From Cyanobacteria bacterium MH1_Bin12 (GTDB taxonomy: Bacteria; Cyanobacteriota; Cyanobacteriia; Cyanobacteriales; Cyanobacteriaceae): a stretch of DNA of 35,021 bases. The notes beneath the pieces are model-generated. The model was given only the letters and a program-made list of their open reading frames with translations. It ran no database searches and was not told the DNA's origin. Below, piece after piece: positions 1 through 9,508 of the stretch; position 1 is the first letter of the stretch; each line of letters opens with the position of its first letter. The DNA lies in NCBI GenBank assembly GCA_011088145.1, contig JAALKG010000011.1, positions 1-35,021 on the forward strand. Direction: 5' to 3'. Position numbers and translations under genes: made by a program.

Positions 1-189
1 GGCAGCAACAGCCACGATATGGATCAATTTCTCTATGTTTTTGAGAAATATAAACAGTACCCCGGTGCTTATCAGACAAATTCGGCTCTGTTCGATGACA
101 AGGATTATCAGTCTCTTAATCAAAAAGGTAAATTCAATGGACTGAAAGTTTACAAGCTAATAGGTGATAATCTCGAATTTGTAAAATAA
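1..189 (+). CDS. C-terminal end of an unidentified protein (cut by window edge)
   Basis: Frame 1 is open from the first base to a TAA and gives 62 residues ending in DNLEFVK. The piece is polar and rich in Tyr, Lys and Gln (for example YEKYKQYPG-like spacing in FEKYKQYPGAYQ), with no membrane segment and no motif I can assign. It is transcribed toward groEL, whose gene ends convergently about 310 bases away. The rest of the gene lies outside the window, so no function is proposed. Confidence 0.6.
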   Translation, partial: GSNSHDMDQFLYVFEKYKQYPGAYQTNSALFDDKDYQSLNQKGKFNGLKVYKLIGDNLEFVK

Positions 190-306
190 CGAAGATCTGC
201 ATGAAAAGTCAAAATGCTTGGTTCTGTTAAGCTTTTTAGTTAATACTTTATGGAAACAAGCAATAAGGGTGCATTACATCTAAATATCAAATTTGCTTGG
301 TTCCAA

Positions 307-426
307 TTATTTAGAAATACCTAAAGCTACAGCTCTTTGTTTCATTTTAGGGTTGTTTGGCTCTCTTTTCAAAGCTTCGATCACATATTGACGACTTAGT
401 TGATTTTGTCCTGCTTTTTCCGCCAT
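307..426 (-). CDS. 39-codon ORF, possible tail remnant of a helical-repeat protein
   Basis: An ATG-started frame too short for the ORF track reads MAEKAGQNQLSRQYVIEALK and continues to GISK and a stop. The pattern of small residues followed by EALKREPNNPKMKQRAVALG resembles the end of a TPR-type repeat, and the frame stays open a few codons upstream (HPIWYSK), through the hairpin at 441-463. It lies just downstream of groEL on the same strand. It has no clear ribosome binding site. It could be a real small gene, the relic of a longer one, or chance; I favour a relic. Confidence 0.25.
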   Translation of the reverse strand: MAEKAGQNQLSRQYVIEALKREPNNPKMKQRAVALGISK

Positions 427-440
427 TTTAGAATACCATA

Positions 441-463
441 TAGGGTGAGCATTGCCCACCCTA
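441..463 (-). terminator. Palindromic repeat downstream of groEL, possible terminator
   Basis: Arms tagggtgagca and tgcccacccta are separated by one base. Read on the minus strand the only mismatch becomes a G-U pair, so the transcript of groEL would fold into an 11-bp stem. The sequence belongs to the GGGTGGGCAATGCCCACCC kind of dispersed cyanobacterial palindrome that I recognise from memory. It sits 36 bases past the groEL stop, followed on that strand by no long T run. Confidence 0.45.
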
Positions 464-498
464 AAGCTAATTATTTATTTTTTACTAGTTCAGTTTGA

Positions 499-2130
<1,632 letters not shown>

Positions 2131-2197
2131 CTACTAATTATTATTGAATTTGTTTTTTACTTGAAATGAAATGAATTTTAAGATTAAAAATAACCGT

Positions 2198-2509
2198 CTA
2201 GGAAACTACAGCGAGGATATCTTTTTCAGAGAGTAATACGTACTCATCAATACCTAATTTGATGTCGGTACCTGCATATTTAGAATAAAGTACTTTATCA
2301 CCAACTTTTACTTCTACGGCTACTCTTTCACCTTTGTCATTTGCTTTACCATCACCAACGGTGACGACTTCACCAATTTGAGGCTTTTCTTTGGCATTGT
2401 CAGGTAAATAGATACCACCTGCTGTTTTTTCTTCAGCCTCGCTTACCTTAACGAATACGCGATCGCCTAAAGGTTTAACGGTAGATACGTTGATGGAAAT
2501 TGCTGCCAT
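2198..2509 (-). CDS. groS: Co-chaperonin GroES (10 kDa)
   Basis: GroES caps the GroEL ring and closes the folding chamber. The 103-residue protein has the expected length, the N-terminal [12 protein letters not shown] strand, the mobile loop [11 protein letters not shown] that contacts GroEL near residues 27-37, and the [14 protein letters not shown] core. The start is the ATG at 2507-2509. The gene is the first of a two-gene operon with groEL1, and everything needed for heat- and light-linked control lies in the 140 bases upstream (CIRCE and K-box entries). Confidence 0.98.
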   Translation of the reverse strand: MAAISINVSTVKPLGDRVFVKVSEAEEKTAGGIYLPDNAKEKPQIGEVVTVGDGKANDKGERVAVEVKVGDKVLYSKYAGTDIKLGIDEYVLLSEKDILAVVS

Positions 2510-2565
2510 AATTTTTTTACTCCAATTAGCTTAATATCAATATTTTTTGGTAAGAATATTTTTCT

Positions 2566-2592
2566 TTAGCACTCTCACCCTACGAGTGCTAA
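2566..2592 (-). promoter_or_regulatory. CIRCE operator (HrcA site) of groES-groEL1
   Basis: TTAGCACTC and GAGTGCTAA form a perfect inverted repeat with the canonical 9-base spacer. This is the binding site of the heat-shock repressor HrcA. It lies about 55 bases upstream of the groES start and just downstream of a plausible -10 box, so bound HrcA would cover the transcription start. Confidence 0.97.
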
Positions 2593-2599
2593 TTTAACT

Positions 2600-2629
2600 A
2601 AATTATGTGAACAATAGCAACTACTTCAA
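2600..2629 (-). promoter_or_regulatory. Likely groES-groEL1 promoter
   Basis: On the minus strand TTGAAG and TAATTT are spaced by 18 bases and would start transcription at or just before the CIRCE element. The geometry promoter-CIRCE-groES is the usual one. The boxes are not perfect, and the exact start is inferred. Confidence 0.55.
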
Positions 2630-2631
2630 TT

Positions 2632-2647
2632 GTACGGGTTTCCGAAC
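2632..2647 (-). promoter_or_regulatory. K-box regulatory element upstream of groES
   Basis: On the minus strand GTTCGGAAACCCGTAC fits the published cyanobacterial K-box pattern GTTCGG-NNAN-CCNNAC at every fixed position (pattern recalled from work on light- and heat-responsive groE expression without HrcA/CIRCE). It abuts the proposed -35 box. A second GTTCGG lies about 25 bases further upstream but is not followed by the rest of the pattern. Confidence 0.75.
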
Positions 2648-2998
2648 GAATCGAACTGAGAACTCCGAACCCAGACTAAACTTAAGTTTTTAAATGATTA
2701 AAATAATTTCCGATGACCAATTTTAAATAAGCTTGGAAGCACTAAACTTGTCATTAAGACAGCAAGGGAGAAGTGAGAGGGGAATTGAGAGGATAAGGGT
2801 TTCAAACTTTTTCAAGTTGAAGGAAATGGAAAACTTAAATGCGTCTTAGCTTATCAATAGCTCAACCAAGATTAGTTTGTAAACAGAAAAAAAACAACAG
2901 GTAATCAGATACCGAAAAAAGTCACTCAAGTATCAAGAGAAAGACACAAAAAACTGTTATTGTGAAAATTAATGACTCAGTAATTAATCAAGAAGTAA
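2648..2998. other. Intergenic region between groES control region and hisF
   Basis: No gene is visible in this 351-base gap between two divergently transcribed genes. It holds a purine-rich stretch near 2760-2800 (agcaagggagaag), which partly matches the dispersed repeat at 4303 and 10043, and a weak stem TTCAA...TTGAA near 2800-2820. The hisF promoter should lie here, but I see no convincing -35/-10 pair. Confidence 0.5.
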
Positions 2999-3766
2999 AT
3001 GTTAGCAAAGAGAATTTTGCCCTGTTTGGATGTAAACAACGGTAGAGTGGTGAAGGGTGTAAATTTTGTCGATTTAAAAGATGCTGGTGATCCCGTTGAA
3101 TTAGCTAAAGTTTATAATGATGCTGGTGCCGATGAATTGGTTTTTCTTGATATTACGGCGACTCATGAAGCCAGAGATACAATGATTGATGTGGTTTATC
3201 GTACTGCCGAACAAGTTTTTATACCTTTGACTGTGGGAGGAGGTATTAAAACCTTAGAAAATGTTAAACATTTATTAAGAGCTGGTGCTGATAAAGTCAG
3301 TATTAATTCTACTGCGGTCAAAAATCCAGACTTTATTAATGCCGCTAGCGATCGCTTTGGGGTTCAATGTATAGTAGTAGCGATCGATGCTAGAAGAAGA
3401 AATGATCCTAATAACCCTGGTTGGGATGTCTATGTAAGAGGTGGAAGAGAAAATACTGGTATCGATGCTTTGGAATGGGCTCAAAATGTCACCCAAAGAG
3501 GTGCAGGAGAATTATTAGTTACCAGTATGGATGCTGATGGTACTAAAGCAGGATACGATTTGGAATTAACTCGTGCGATCGCCGATAGAGTGGAAATACC
3601 AGTAATTGCCTCTGGTGGTGCAGGCAACTGTCAACATATTTATGATGCTGTTACAGAAGGAAAAGCTGAAGCGGCATTACTTGCTTCTTTATTACACTAT
3701 GGAGAATTAACAGTCGAAGAGATTAAACAATTCTTAAGAAAGCGTCAAGTCATTGTCAGAAAATAA
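2999..3766 (+). CDS. hisF: Imidazole glycerol phosphate synthase cyclase subunit HisF
   Basis: HisF is the synthase half of the HisF-HisH complex. It takes ammonia from HisH and converts PRFAR into imidazole glycerol phosphate and AICAR, a branch point of histidine and purine synthesis in the cytosol. The 255 residues form the expected beta/alpha barrel: catalytic Asp at 11 (PCLDV) and Asp at 130 (VVAID) are both present at their textbook positions, with phosphate-binding VGGGI near 79 and ASGGAG near 204. The ATG is preceded by a weak AGAAG. No other his gene is adjacent, as is normal in cyanobacteria where his genes are scattered. Confidence 0.98.
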   Translation: MLAKRILPCLDVNNGRVVKGVNFVDLKDAGDPVELAKVYNDAGADELVFLDITATHEARDTMIDVVYRTAEQVFIPLTVGGGIKTLENVKHLLRAGADKVSINSTAVKNPDFINAASDRFGVQCIVVAIDARRRNDPNNPGWDVYVRGGRENTGIDALEWAQNVTQRGAGELLVTSMDADGTKAGYDLELTRAIADRVEIPVIASGGAGNCQHIYDAVTEGKAEAALLASLLHYGELTVEEIKQFLRKRQVIVRK

Positions 3767-3838
3767 TGTTTATCTTTACCAAACTTCATATCATTGAGAA
3801 ATTTATATTAAGATAGATGAGAACTTATATTTTAAGAA

Positions 3839-4030
3839 ATGTTAATATCAATTCTCATATTAAATGCAGCACTAGTTGCTTGGTCTCTACACTTAATGCA
3901 GGAAGCCTTTGACAGCAAAGAATTTTCCCTGATGTTAGCAGGGACTTTAGTCGCTCTTGCGGCTGCCGCAATGATGGTAGTTTATTTTTTAATCCATAAT
4001 TCCCTGTTATATTTATCTGGCATTCACTAA
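3839..4030 (+). CDS. Small two-helix membrane protein of unknown function
   Basis: The 63 residues are almost all hydrophobic: one helix at about residues 2-20, a short polar loop with DSKEF, and a second helix at about 29-57 containing an AALAAAAMMVV-like run. The protein would sit in the plasma or thylakoid membrane. The start is ATG; the preceding bases are A-rich without a strong ribosome binding site. It follows hisF by 72 bases on the same strand but probably has its own role. It reads like a conserved cyanobacterial hypothetical; I cannot name it. Confidence 0.7.
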   Translation: MLISILILNAALVAWSLHLMQEAFDSKEFSLMLAGTLVALAAAAMMVVYFLIHNSLLYLSGIH

Positions 4031-4302
4031 AGAAATGAGAATTTTAAGGAAAACTTAACAATTGACTGTTTTTTTGATTTTCGCTACACAATTTAATCAC
4101 ATAGTCAAAGTTAAAAGCTCAGGTTTCAAAGGTTTTTGTCTTTGAAAAAAGCTTGAACCATCACTAAAGATATTGCATCCTAAGTTTGTACTGATAGGGT
4201 AAAGCATTAAGACAAGAGAATTACCCGATTCCCTAACACAAGTACCTCAAAGTCTTTCTCTGTATAAATTATTTAACTTTAAACTTTTGCGTTACTTTCA
4301 CC

Positions 4303-4357
4303 GTAGTCCGTCAAGTTTGAAATAAGAGATTATGGTAGCAGGGGAGAAGGGAGAAAA
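4303..4357. repeat. Dispersed repeat B, copy 1
   Basis: This segment, starting gtagtccgtcaagtttgaaa, matches 10043-10100 at about nine of ten positions, including the shared core gattatggtagca followed by a purine-rich ggggagaagggaga tail. Both copies lie between genes. No ORF or long inverted ends are visible, so its nature (relic of an IS end or an untranslated repeat) is unknown. Confidence 0.7.
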
Positions 4358-4428
4358 ACAGCTGGGAGAGAAAGTATTTTATTAGAGTTTTGAATGTTAC
4401 TGCCTATCCCTCAAAACAAAATTGACAG

Positions 4429-4510
4429 ACTATAGCAGAGAACGGGTTGATTAGGACATTGATGATTATTGAAAGTATTGCTGTGTTGAGATTTTAACCT
4501 TTGCTATAGT
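4429..4510. repeat. MITE-like repeat A, copy 1
   Basis: Begins actatagcagagaac and ends cctttgctatagt, so its termini are inverted copies (ACTATAGCA at both ends). The interior shares gttgattaggacattgatga and gattttaacctttgc with copy 2 at 7729-7822. It lacks about 14 bases near the right end that copy 2 has. Short, non-coding, with inverted ends: the profile of a miniature inverted-repeat element. Confidence 0.75.
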
Positions 4511-4560
4511 AAAAGCGATCGCCTGAAATCATTTATCTAAGATTGTATTTTCTATTAGAA

Positions 4561-5096
4561 CAGGACTTACGCAAACAAAAAGAAAAAATAAGAACATAGC
4601 CCTTATTTATTAATAGTTACAGTGAATCAGTATTGATTAACTATAGTATTAGAATCTGCTCATGGTAAAATTACGTTAAAACTATTTTTTATCATCTGTT
4701 CTCCAATTTTGAATGATTATCAAAAAGTATGACAAGTTAGATTATTGTCAATATCTATTAAGTAGTCAAATTAACTATACAATTACTAATTTATCTGAGC
4801 ATGTTGCTGATGTTAGTCATGACAAAATTAATCGTTATTTAAAAAAAGAAAAATTTACTCCTAGCTCCCTTTGGAATACTGTTAAAAATTTAATTATTTC
4901 TGATGAAGATGGTTATATTCTTTTTGATGATACAGTATTAGATAAACGATATAGTTATCAGATTGAATTAGTCACGAAGCAGTATAGTGGAAATGCCAAA
5001 AAAGTTATTAAAGGAATCGGAGTGGTTAACTGTGTTTATGTTAATGTAAAAATAGTAAAAATAAACCAGTTCCCTTTAATTTATAAGAAATGTTGA
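4561..5096 (+). mobile_element. Left part of a truncated insertion sequence
   Basis: The left boundary is proposed at caggacttacgca, a terminus motif I associate from memory with several cyanobacterial ISs, 152 bases before the transposase start. The right part is missing: coding sequence breaks off where manC begins, and no inverted copy of the left terminus follows. The element cannot move by itself. Confidence 0.6.
4713..5096 (+). pseudogene. Truncated IS4-superfamily (IS701-like) transposase
   Basis: The 127 residues match the N-terminal third of a DDE transposase found widely in cyanobacteria: LDYCQYLLSSQINYTITNLS, HDKINRYL, and the first catalytic region FDDTVLDKR followed by QYSGN and GIGVVNCVYVN. 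After that the similarity fades (INQFPLIY in place of the usual QFW-IDYRIY) and the frame ends, so the other catalytic acids and the C terminus are gone. The last 16 bases overlap the 3' end of the convergent manC. Deletion of the right part of the IS next to manC explains the arrangement. Family assignment is from memory. Confidence 0.8.
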
Positions 5097-6145
5097 TGAT
5101 CTTGCTGTTGTTGCAAAATTTTTAATGCTTTTTTAATATCTTGAGTTTTATTTTTATTTACAACCAAAGTGGCATTTCCTTCTCGAACTACAACCACATT
5201 TTCTAATCCTATAGTCATAATTATTTCATCTTTTTCACTATTATGAATAATCGATTTATTTGTATCTTGACTAATATGATTACCAATGACAATATTATCA
5301 TTACTATCATTATTTAATAATCTTTCTAACGCATTCCAATCACCTAAATCATCCCAATCAAAATCCGCAGGAATAACATAAGCAAGGTTAGTTTTTTCCA
5401 TTAAGGCATAATCAATACTAATTTTTTCAAGTTCTAAATATGCCTGTTTACCTTTTTCTTGTAAGGGTTTTAAGATTTCTGGTGCATATTGTGTTAACTC
5501 TTTTAAGACGGTTTCCACTGGAAAAATAAACATACCACTATTCCAGCTATATTGACCTGTAGTGATAAATTCTTGGGCAGTTTCTTGCTCTGGTTTTTCG
5601 GTAAAGCGATCGACTTTATAAATAATTAAATCATCTTTTGGGGCTTGTTGCTCACCTTGTTTAATATAACCAAAACCCGTGGAAGGATAGTCTGGTTTAA
5701 TACCTAAAGTGACGATCGCATTTTGAGTGCGAGCATAATCAATACTAATTTCGATCGTCTTATCAAATTCTACTTGATTACCAATATAATGATCAGCAGG
5801 AAAAAAACCTGCCACAGTATCATCCCCATAAAGCTTTTGAATAGTAAGACTTGCCCAAGTCACCGCAGGAGCAGTATCCTTACCCACTGGTTCAACTAAA
5901 ATATTTTCCATTGGTAATAAAGGCAATTGTTCTTGTACACCTTGTGCTAGCAACTCCGAAGTAATTACCAATAAATTCTGCCAACCGCCAGCTAAATTCA
6001 ATAAACGTTCTGCGGTTGCCTGTAACAAACTCTTTCCACTCCCATCAAGACATAAAAACTGTTTCGGACGTTGTAAACGACTTAAAGGCCAAAATCTTTC
6101 TCCCTTACCACCAGCTAAAATTACAGGTATAAATGTCTTGTTCAT
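5081..6145 (-). CDS. manC: Mannose-1-phosphate guanylyltransferase (GDP-mannose synthesis)
   Basis: The enzyme joins GTP and mannose-1-phosphate to form GDP-mannose, the donor for mannose and fucose in glycans and exopolysaccharide. The N terminus carries the nucleotidyltransferase signature GGKGERFWPLSR followed by RPKQFL (residues 13-30); FFPADHYI near 114, FTEKPE near 182 and WNSGMFIFP near 202 complete the pattern. At 354 residues it is the single-domain form, without the fused isomerase domain of longer ManC/AlgA proteins. Start ATG at 6143-6145. Its stop lies within the remnant of the IS at 4561-5096, so the last residues may have been altered by that insertion. The divergent LCP gene starts 106 bases away. 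Confidence 0.93.
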   Translation of the reverse strand: MNKTFIPVILAGGKGERFWPLSRLQRPKQFLCLDGSGKSLLQATAERLLNLAGGWQNLLVITSELLAQGVQEQLPLLPMENILVEPVGKDTAPAVTWASLTIQKLYGDDTVAGFFPADHYIGNQVEFDKTIEISIDYARTQNAIVTLGIKPDYPSTGFGYIKQGEQQAPKDDLIIYKVDRFTEKPEQETAQEFITTGQYSWNSGMFIFPVETVLKELTQYAPEILKPLQEKGKQAYLELEKISIDYALMEKTNLAYVIPADFDWDDLGDWNALERLLNNDSNDNIVIGNHISQDTNKSIIHNSEKDEIIMTIGLENVVVVREGNATLVVNKNKTQDIKKALKILQQQQDHQHFL

Positions 6146-6251
6146 AATCCAATGTCAAAATAATTGCGATAAAGATACACAAAATGTTTAAGAGTATGCT
6201 ATCAATATTAGAGGTTAAAACCAAAAATAATCATAATTACGGGAAAGTAAA

Positions 6252-7583
6252 TTGTCACCTCAGTCCCATAAATCCAAAAAAGGACGGAAATCTTCATCAA
6301 CTAAAAATGCTGTTTCTCCCTTACTTCAGGGCTTTATTTGGGGAGGATGCTTCACCTTAACTGCCGCCTTATCAGGAATAATTGGCATGGGTTTTGCTCT
6401 GAAAACTCCCTTACCTATTGATATTGAAATTCTGCGAGAGAAAATACAAAACATCAAAAAAATTGGTCTTCAAGGTTTATTTGCTAATAAAATTGAACAA
6501 CCTGTTAATATTTTGATAATGGGAATCGATCGAGCACCTAATCAAGCTGATAATCCTGATGCTAAATTTTCTGGACGTAGTGACACAATGTTGGTTGTAC
6601 GTTTAAACCCCGATAATTCCTCTGTGAAGATGCTTTCTATACCCAGAGATAGTCTAGTCCAGTTACCTAATGGGAGATCTGGCAAAATTAACAGTGCAAA
6701 TGCCATTGGAGGTATAGACTATACCAAACAAATAATTGAAGATAATTTATCTGGTATTACCATTGATAAATATGTCAGAGTAACTAACAAGGCTTTTAAA
6801 AAATTGATTGACTCTGTTGGTGGTGTCCAAGTGTATGTACCTCAAGATATGAAATACACCGACAAAACTCAAGATTTATATATTGATTTAAAAAAAGGAC
6901 AGCAAACTTTAAATGGCGATAAAGCAGAACAATTTGTTCGTTATCGTAATGATGGATTAGGAGATATTGGTAGAATACAAAGACAGCAAATATTACTAAA
7001 AGCCTTAAAAAGCAAGCTACAGTCTCCTAAAATTCTTTGGCAAATACCGAAGATATGGAAAGTATTACAAAATGAAATGGATACGGATTTGACTCAGGAA
7101 GAAGTTTTTAATTTAGCGGCTTTCTCTTTAGCTTTAGACAAACAAGACATCAGAATGTTAACCTTACCTGGGCGTGGTAGTAAATCAGGAGAATATCGAG
7201 CGAGTTACTGGTTAATTGACCAAAATAAGAAAGAAGCTATTCTCCAAGATTATCTGAATAGTGATGCTATTGCACCTGATGATCTAGAATCAGTATTTCG
7301 TTCTCGTATTGCCATTCAAAATAGTACTGATAATCCTGAGTTAAGTCGTAAGGTGGCATTATTGTTAACCCAAAAGGGTTTCCGTAACGTTTATGTAAGT
7401 GGTCGCAATTTACCTCCGTTCAAAAAAACTCAGATTGTTGTCCAAAAAGGAGATGCAAACTCAGCCAAGCAAGTTTTAAATGCTCTTAGTATGGGAGAGT
7501 TAGATTATTCTTCCACGGGTGATCTTAATTCTGATATTACAATTGTCTTAGGTAAGGATGCACAAGTTTTAATTGAGAATTGA
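6252..7583 (+). CDS. LytR-CpsA-Psr (LCP) family glycopolymer ligase with LytR C-terminal domain
   Basis: LCP proteins attach lipid-linked polysaccharides to the cell wall on the outer face of the plasma membrane. Visible here: a basic N terminus, one membrane helix at about residues 25-50, an LCP domain from about 85 to 250 (ILIMGIDR, DTMLVVRLNP, MLSIPRDS, FVRYRNDGLGDIGRIQRQQ with the arginines that bind the pyrophosphate lipid), and a LytR_C domain from about 310 to 395 (IAIQNST...KVALLLTQKGF). The start is TTG, supported by GGGAAAG seven bases upstream and by an in-frame stop just before; no ATG lies early enough. Stop is TGA. Divergent from manC, which fits a role in surface glycans. Confidence 0.92.
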   Translation: MSPQSHKSKKGRKSSSTKNAVSPLLQGFIWGGCFTLTAALSGIIGMGFALKTPLPIDIEILREKIQNIKKIGLQGLFANKIEQPVNILIMGIDRAPNQADNPDAKFSGRSDTMLVVRLNPDNSSVKMLSIPRDSLVQLPNGRSGKINSANAIGGIDYTKQIIEDNLSGITIDKYVRVTNKAFKKLIDSVGGVQVYVPQDMKYTDKTQDLYIDLKKGQQTLNGDKAEQFVRYRNDGLGDIGRIQRQQILLKALKSKLQSPKILWQIPKIWKVLQNEMDTDLTQEEVFNLAAFSLALDKQDIRMLTLPGRGSKSGEYRASYWLIDQNKKEAILQDYLNSDAIAPDDLESVFRSRIAIQNSTDNPELSRKVALLLTQKGFRNVYVSGRNLPPFKKTQIVVQKGDANSAKQVLNALSMGELDYSSTGDLNSDITIVLGKDAQVLIEN

Positions 7584-7728
7584 GAATGTTGTGAATAAAA
7601 AATATCAAAATGAAATTTAGTCCAAATTTTAACTAAAGTTTTTGACACAACCAACTGTTCCTCTAATTCTTCTCCTTGCAAAGCAAAGAGGGCAAACCAA
7701 ACTTGGAATTGTGACAAAATAATTATTT

Positions 7729-7822
7729 TATAGCAGAGAACAGGTTGATTAGGACATTGATGATTTCTAAAAGTATTGCTAAATCAAGATTTTAACCTTT
7801 GCCCCTTGTTCTTTGCTATAGT
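7729..7822. repeat. MITE-like repeat A, copy 2
   Basis: Termini tatagcagagaac (left) and gttctttgctata (right) are inverted copies with 12 of 13 positions matching. The body shares long identical blocks with copy 1 at 4429-4510. The right end touches the stop codon of cca, so it may also act as the cca terminator between these convergent genes. The rest of the 239-base gap from 7584 has only low-complexity gagaattgagaa-type sequence. Confidence 0.8.
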
Positions 7823-9040
7823 TCATAATTTGGTCATATATTCTTGAACCCATCGAATTGCTTCTTTTTGATTGCTAATTTTTTCTTCAATATAAGCAAT
7901 TTGTATTTGGGTTAATAGTTCACCAATTAGAGGACTAGGGGATAGTTGCAATGATTTGATGAGGTCATTACCTGTTAATAATGGTTGTGGATGGGCTACT
8001 TTGTCTTGATTATCACAATGACGATCGATTAACATTGTCATTAAATCTTCAGGTAAATTATTAGCAAGGGCGAAAATAGCTAAAATAGGTAAGACTTGAC
8101 CAACTAATTGAAAGAAAAAATATTGACTTTTTAAACTCTTCTCAAAGTTTTTCTCTTTTAAGGTAGGAATATTTTTTAGTACTGTCGTAACTGTTTTAAT
8201 TTCTTGACGGGAATATTTTAGATTAGTTAACTGTCTATCCGCAATTTCAGGATTTGTATCCGTTAAACAAACTAATTTGGCTAAACCACGCCATTGTGAT
8301 TGAATAGGCAACAACTTACTATGACTATTTTCTAATAATTCGATCGCTTTATCGATTTTATGAAGTAAATTTATTTGTAAAAGGGTTAGATAGGGAAAAA
8401 AAACAGATAATAAATTATCTTTAAAAGCTTCAGTTAACCATTTACTACCTCTGATATTACCCAATAAATATCCTAATTCACTATTAATTCTTTCAGAAGC
8501 GACATTACTTAACAACGGAGCTAACTCTTTGATAGTCAGACGAGTATTCTCTTCAATGGTAAAATCAAGTTGACAAGCTTGACGATAACCTCTTAATAAT
8601 CTTAAAGGATCTTCTTGCAAATTCCGTGGGGATATCATTCTAATTATCCCTTGCTGTAAATCTTTTTGTCCTTGTAATGGATCAATTATTTTGTTATTTT
8701 GACCATCAAATGCGATCGCATTAATAGTATAATCACGACGAGATAGATCAGTAGTGACATTATCACCTTCTTGTTGAGCAATATCAATAGTAGCAGAAGG
8801 AAAAACCACTCTAGCAATATTTCTTTGTTGATCTAAAACCACAAAACCAGCATTATATAAATTAGAAATTTTTTTGGCGATGGAAATAGCAGAATGGGGA
8901 GTCACAAAATCTAAATCTAAATAATCCCTTTTACGTTCTAGTAAAACATCCCTAACTGCACCACCAACTAAATAAGTATTTTCAGGAAATAAGTCTAGAG
9001 AGAAAGGTAAATTGATTGCTAAAAAATTATCTAAAGACAT
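7823..9040 (-). CDS. cca: CCA tRNA nucleotidyltransferase / poly(A) polymerase family (class II)
   Basis: The enzyme builds or repairs the CCA end of tRNAs; the tRNA-Asn gene in this window lacks an encoded CCA, so such an enzyme is needed. The N-terminal catalytic head shows LVGGAVRDVLLERKRDYLDLDFV, with the GG and DxD metal-binding pair, then RRDYTINAIAFD and EDPLRLLRGYRQA (nucleotide-selection and neck region) at about residues 100-155. The remaining 250 residues are helical and less conserved. Length of 405 is normal. Some members only add A or CC; the sequence alone does not decide which. Confidence 0.92.
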   Translation of the reverse strand: MSLDNFLAINLPFSLDLFPENTYLVGGAVRDVLLERKRDYLDLDFVTPHSAISIAKKISNLYNAGFVVLDQQRNIARVVFPSATIDIAQQEGDNVTTDLSRRDYTINAIAFDGQNNKIIDPLQGQKDLQQGIIRMISPRNLQEDPLRLLRGYRQACQLDFTIEENTRLTIKELAPLLSNVASERINSELGYLLGNIRGSKWLTEAFKDNLLSVFFPYLTLLQINLLHKIDKAIELLENSHSKLLPIQSQWRGLAKLVCLTDTNPEIADRQLTNLKYSRQEIKTVTTVLKNIPTLKEKNFEKSLKSQYFFFQLVGQVLPILAIFALANNLPEDLMTMLIDRHCDNQDKVAHPQPLLTGNDLIKSLQLSPSPLIGELLTQIQIAYIEEKISNQKEAIRWVQEYMTKL

Positions 9041-9235
9041 AATTTAATGGAGAATTGAGAGCTGAGAGTTGATAATTAACAATTAAATGCCATTCACTTT
9101 GAGATATGAAGTTTTAAATAGCTTCTAAATTGGTCACTTCCCAAAAAATTAAGTTAGAGTAGCAGATAAATATAGAATGCTTTATTCTGTATTCCACATT
9201 CTCTATTGTGCTATATATCCATAAGGGAGGAGTTT

Positions 9236-9484
9236 ATGTGTATTTGTATAAACTGCCAATATGTCGATCGCTGTAATACATATTATGCTGTAGAAACCCA
9301 GCATCAACAAAAACATCTTACCGAAAAACCTGAATTTGAGCCAGAAAAGCCATCAATTAATGTCAATATTCGTACTGATAGCGATTGTATTGAAATTGAA
9401 TGGGATGTAGTTGGTTGTGAAAGCTTCACCGAAGATATGGGTAAATGGGCGAGATTACGCCCTGGAGAAGCAATTCCCACCTAA
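9236..9484 (+). CDS. ycf34: Ycf34 homologue, Cys-rich Fe-S protein
   Basis: Ycf34 is a small protein conserved in cyanobacteria and some plastids; in Synechocystis it was reported to bind an Fe-S cluster and to affect photosynthetic electron transport. I place the start at the ATG at 9236 because an excellent ribosome binding site (AAGGGAGGAG) precedes it and the protein then begins MCICINCQYVDRC, with four of its six cysteines clustered as CxCxxCx5C. The ORF-track start (TTG at 9206) adds ten unlikely residues. The 82-residue product ends with GKWARLRPGEAIPT. It stands alone between cca and a convergent membrane gene. Confidence 0.9.
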   Translation: MCICINCQYVDRCNTYYAVETQHQQKHLTEKPEFEPEKPSINVNIRTDSDCIEIEWDVVGCESFTEDMGKWARLRPGEAIPT

Positions 9485-9508
9485 ACCGTAGAATTGATTA
9501 ATTTTAGT

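Larger units (their letters stand above)
4031..4560. other. Gene-free stretch with dispersed repeats
   Basis: No coding frame of substance is present. The stretch contains a weak AT-rich stem near 4118-4142 (ttcaaag / ctttgaa), one copy each of two dispersed repeats listed separately (4303-4357 and 4429-4510), and a HIP1 site near 4515. It looks like a landing area for small mobile repeats ahead of the truncated IS at 4561. Confidence 0.6.

Noticed and set aside
3275-3496. 73-residue minus-strand ORF inside hisF
   Set aside because: Fully inside a certain hisF in another frame; composition is Ser/Ile-rich as expected of an antisense shadow.
7505-7717. 70-residue minus-strand ORF overlapping the end of the LCP gene
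   Set aside because: Half of it is antisense to a conserved LytR_C domain and the rest lies in low-complexity intergenic sequence; start is a TTG without ribosome binding site.
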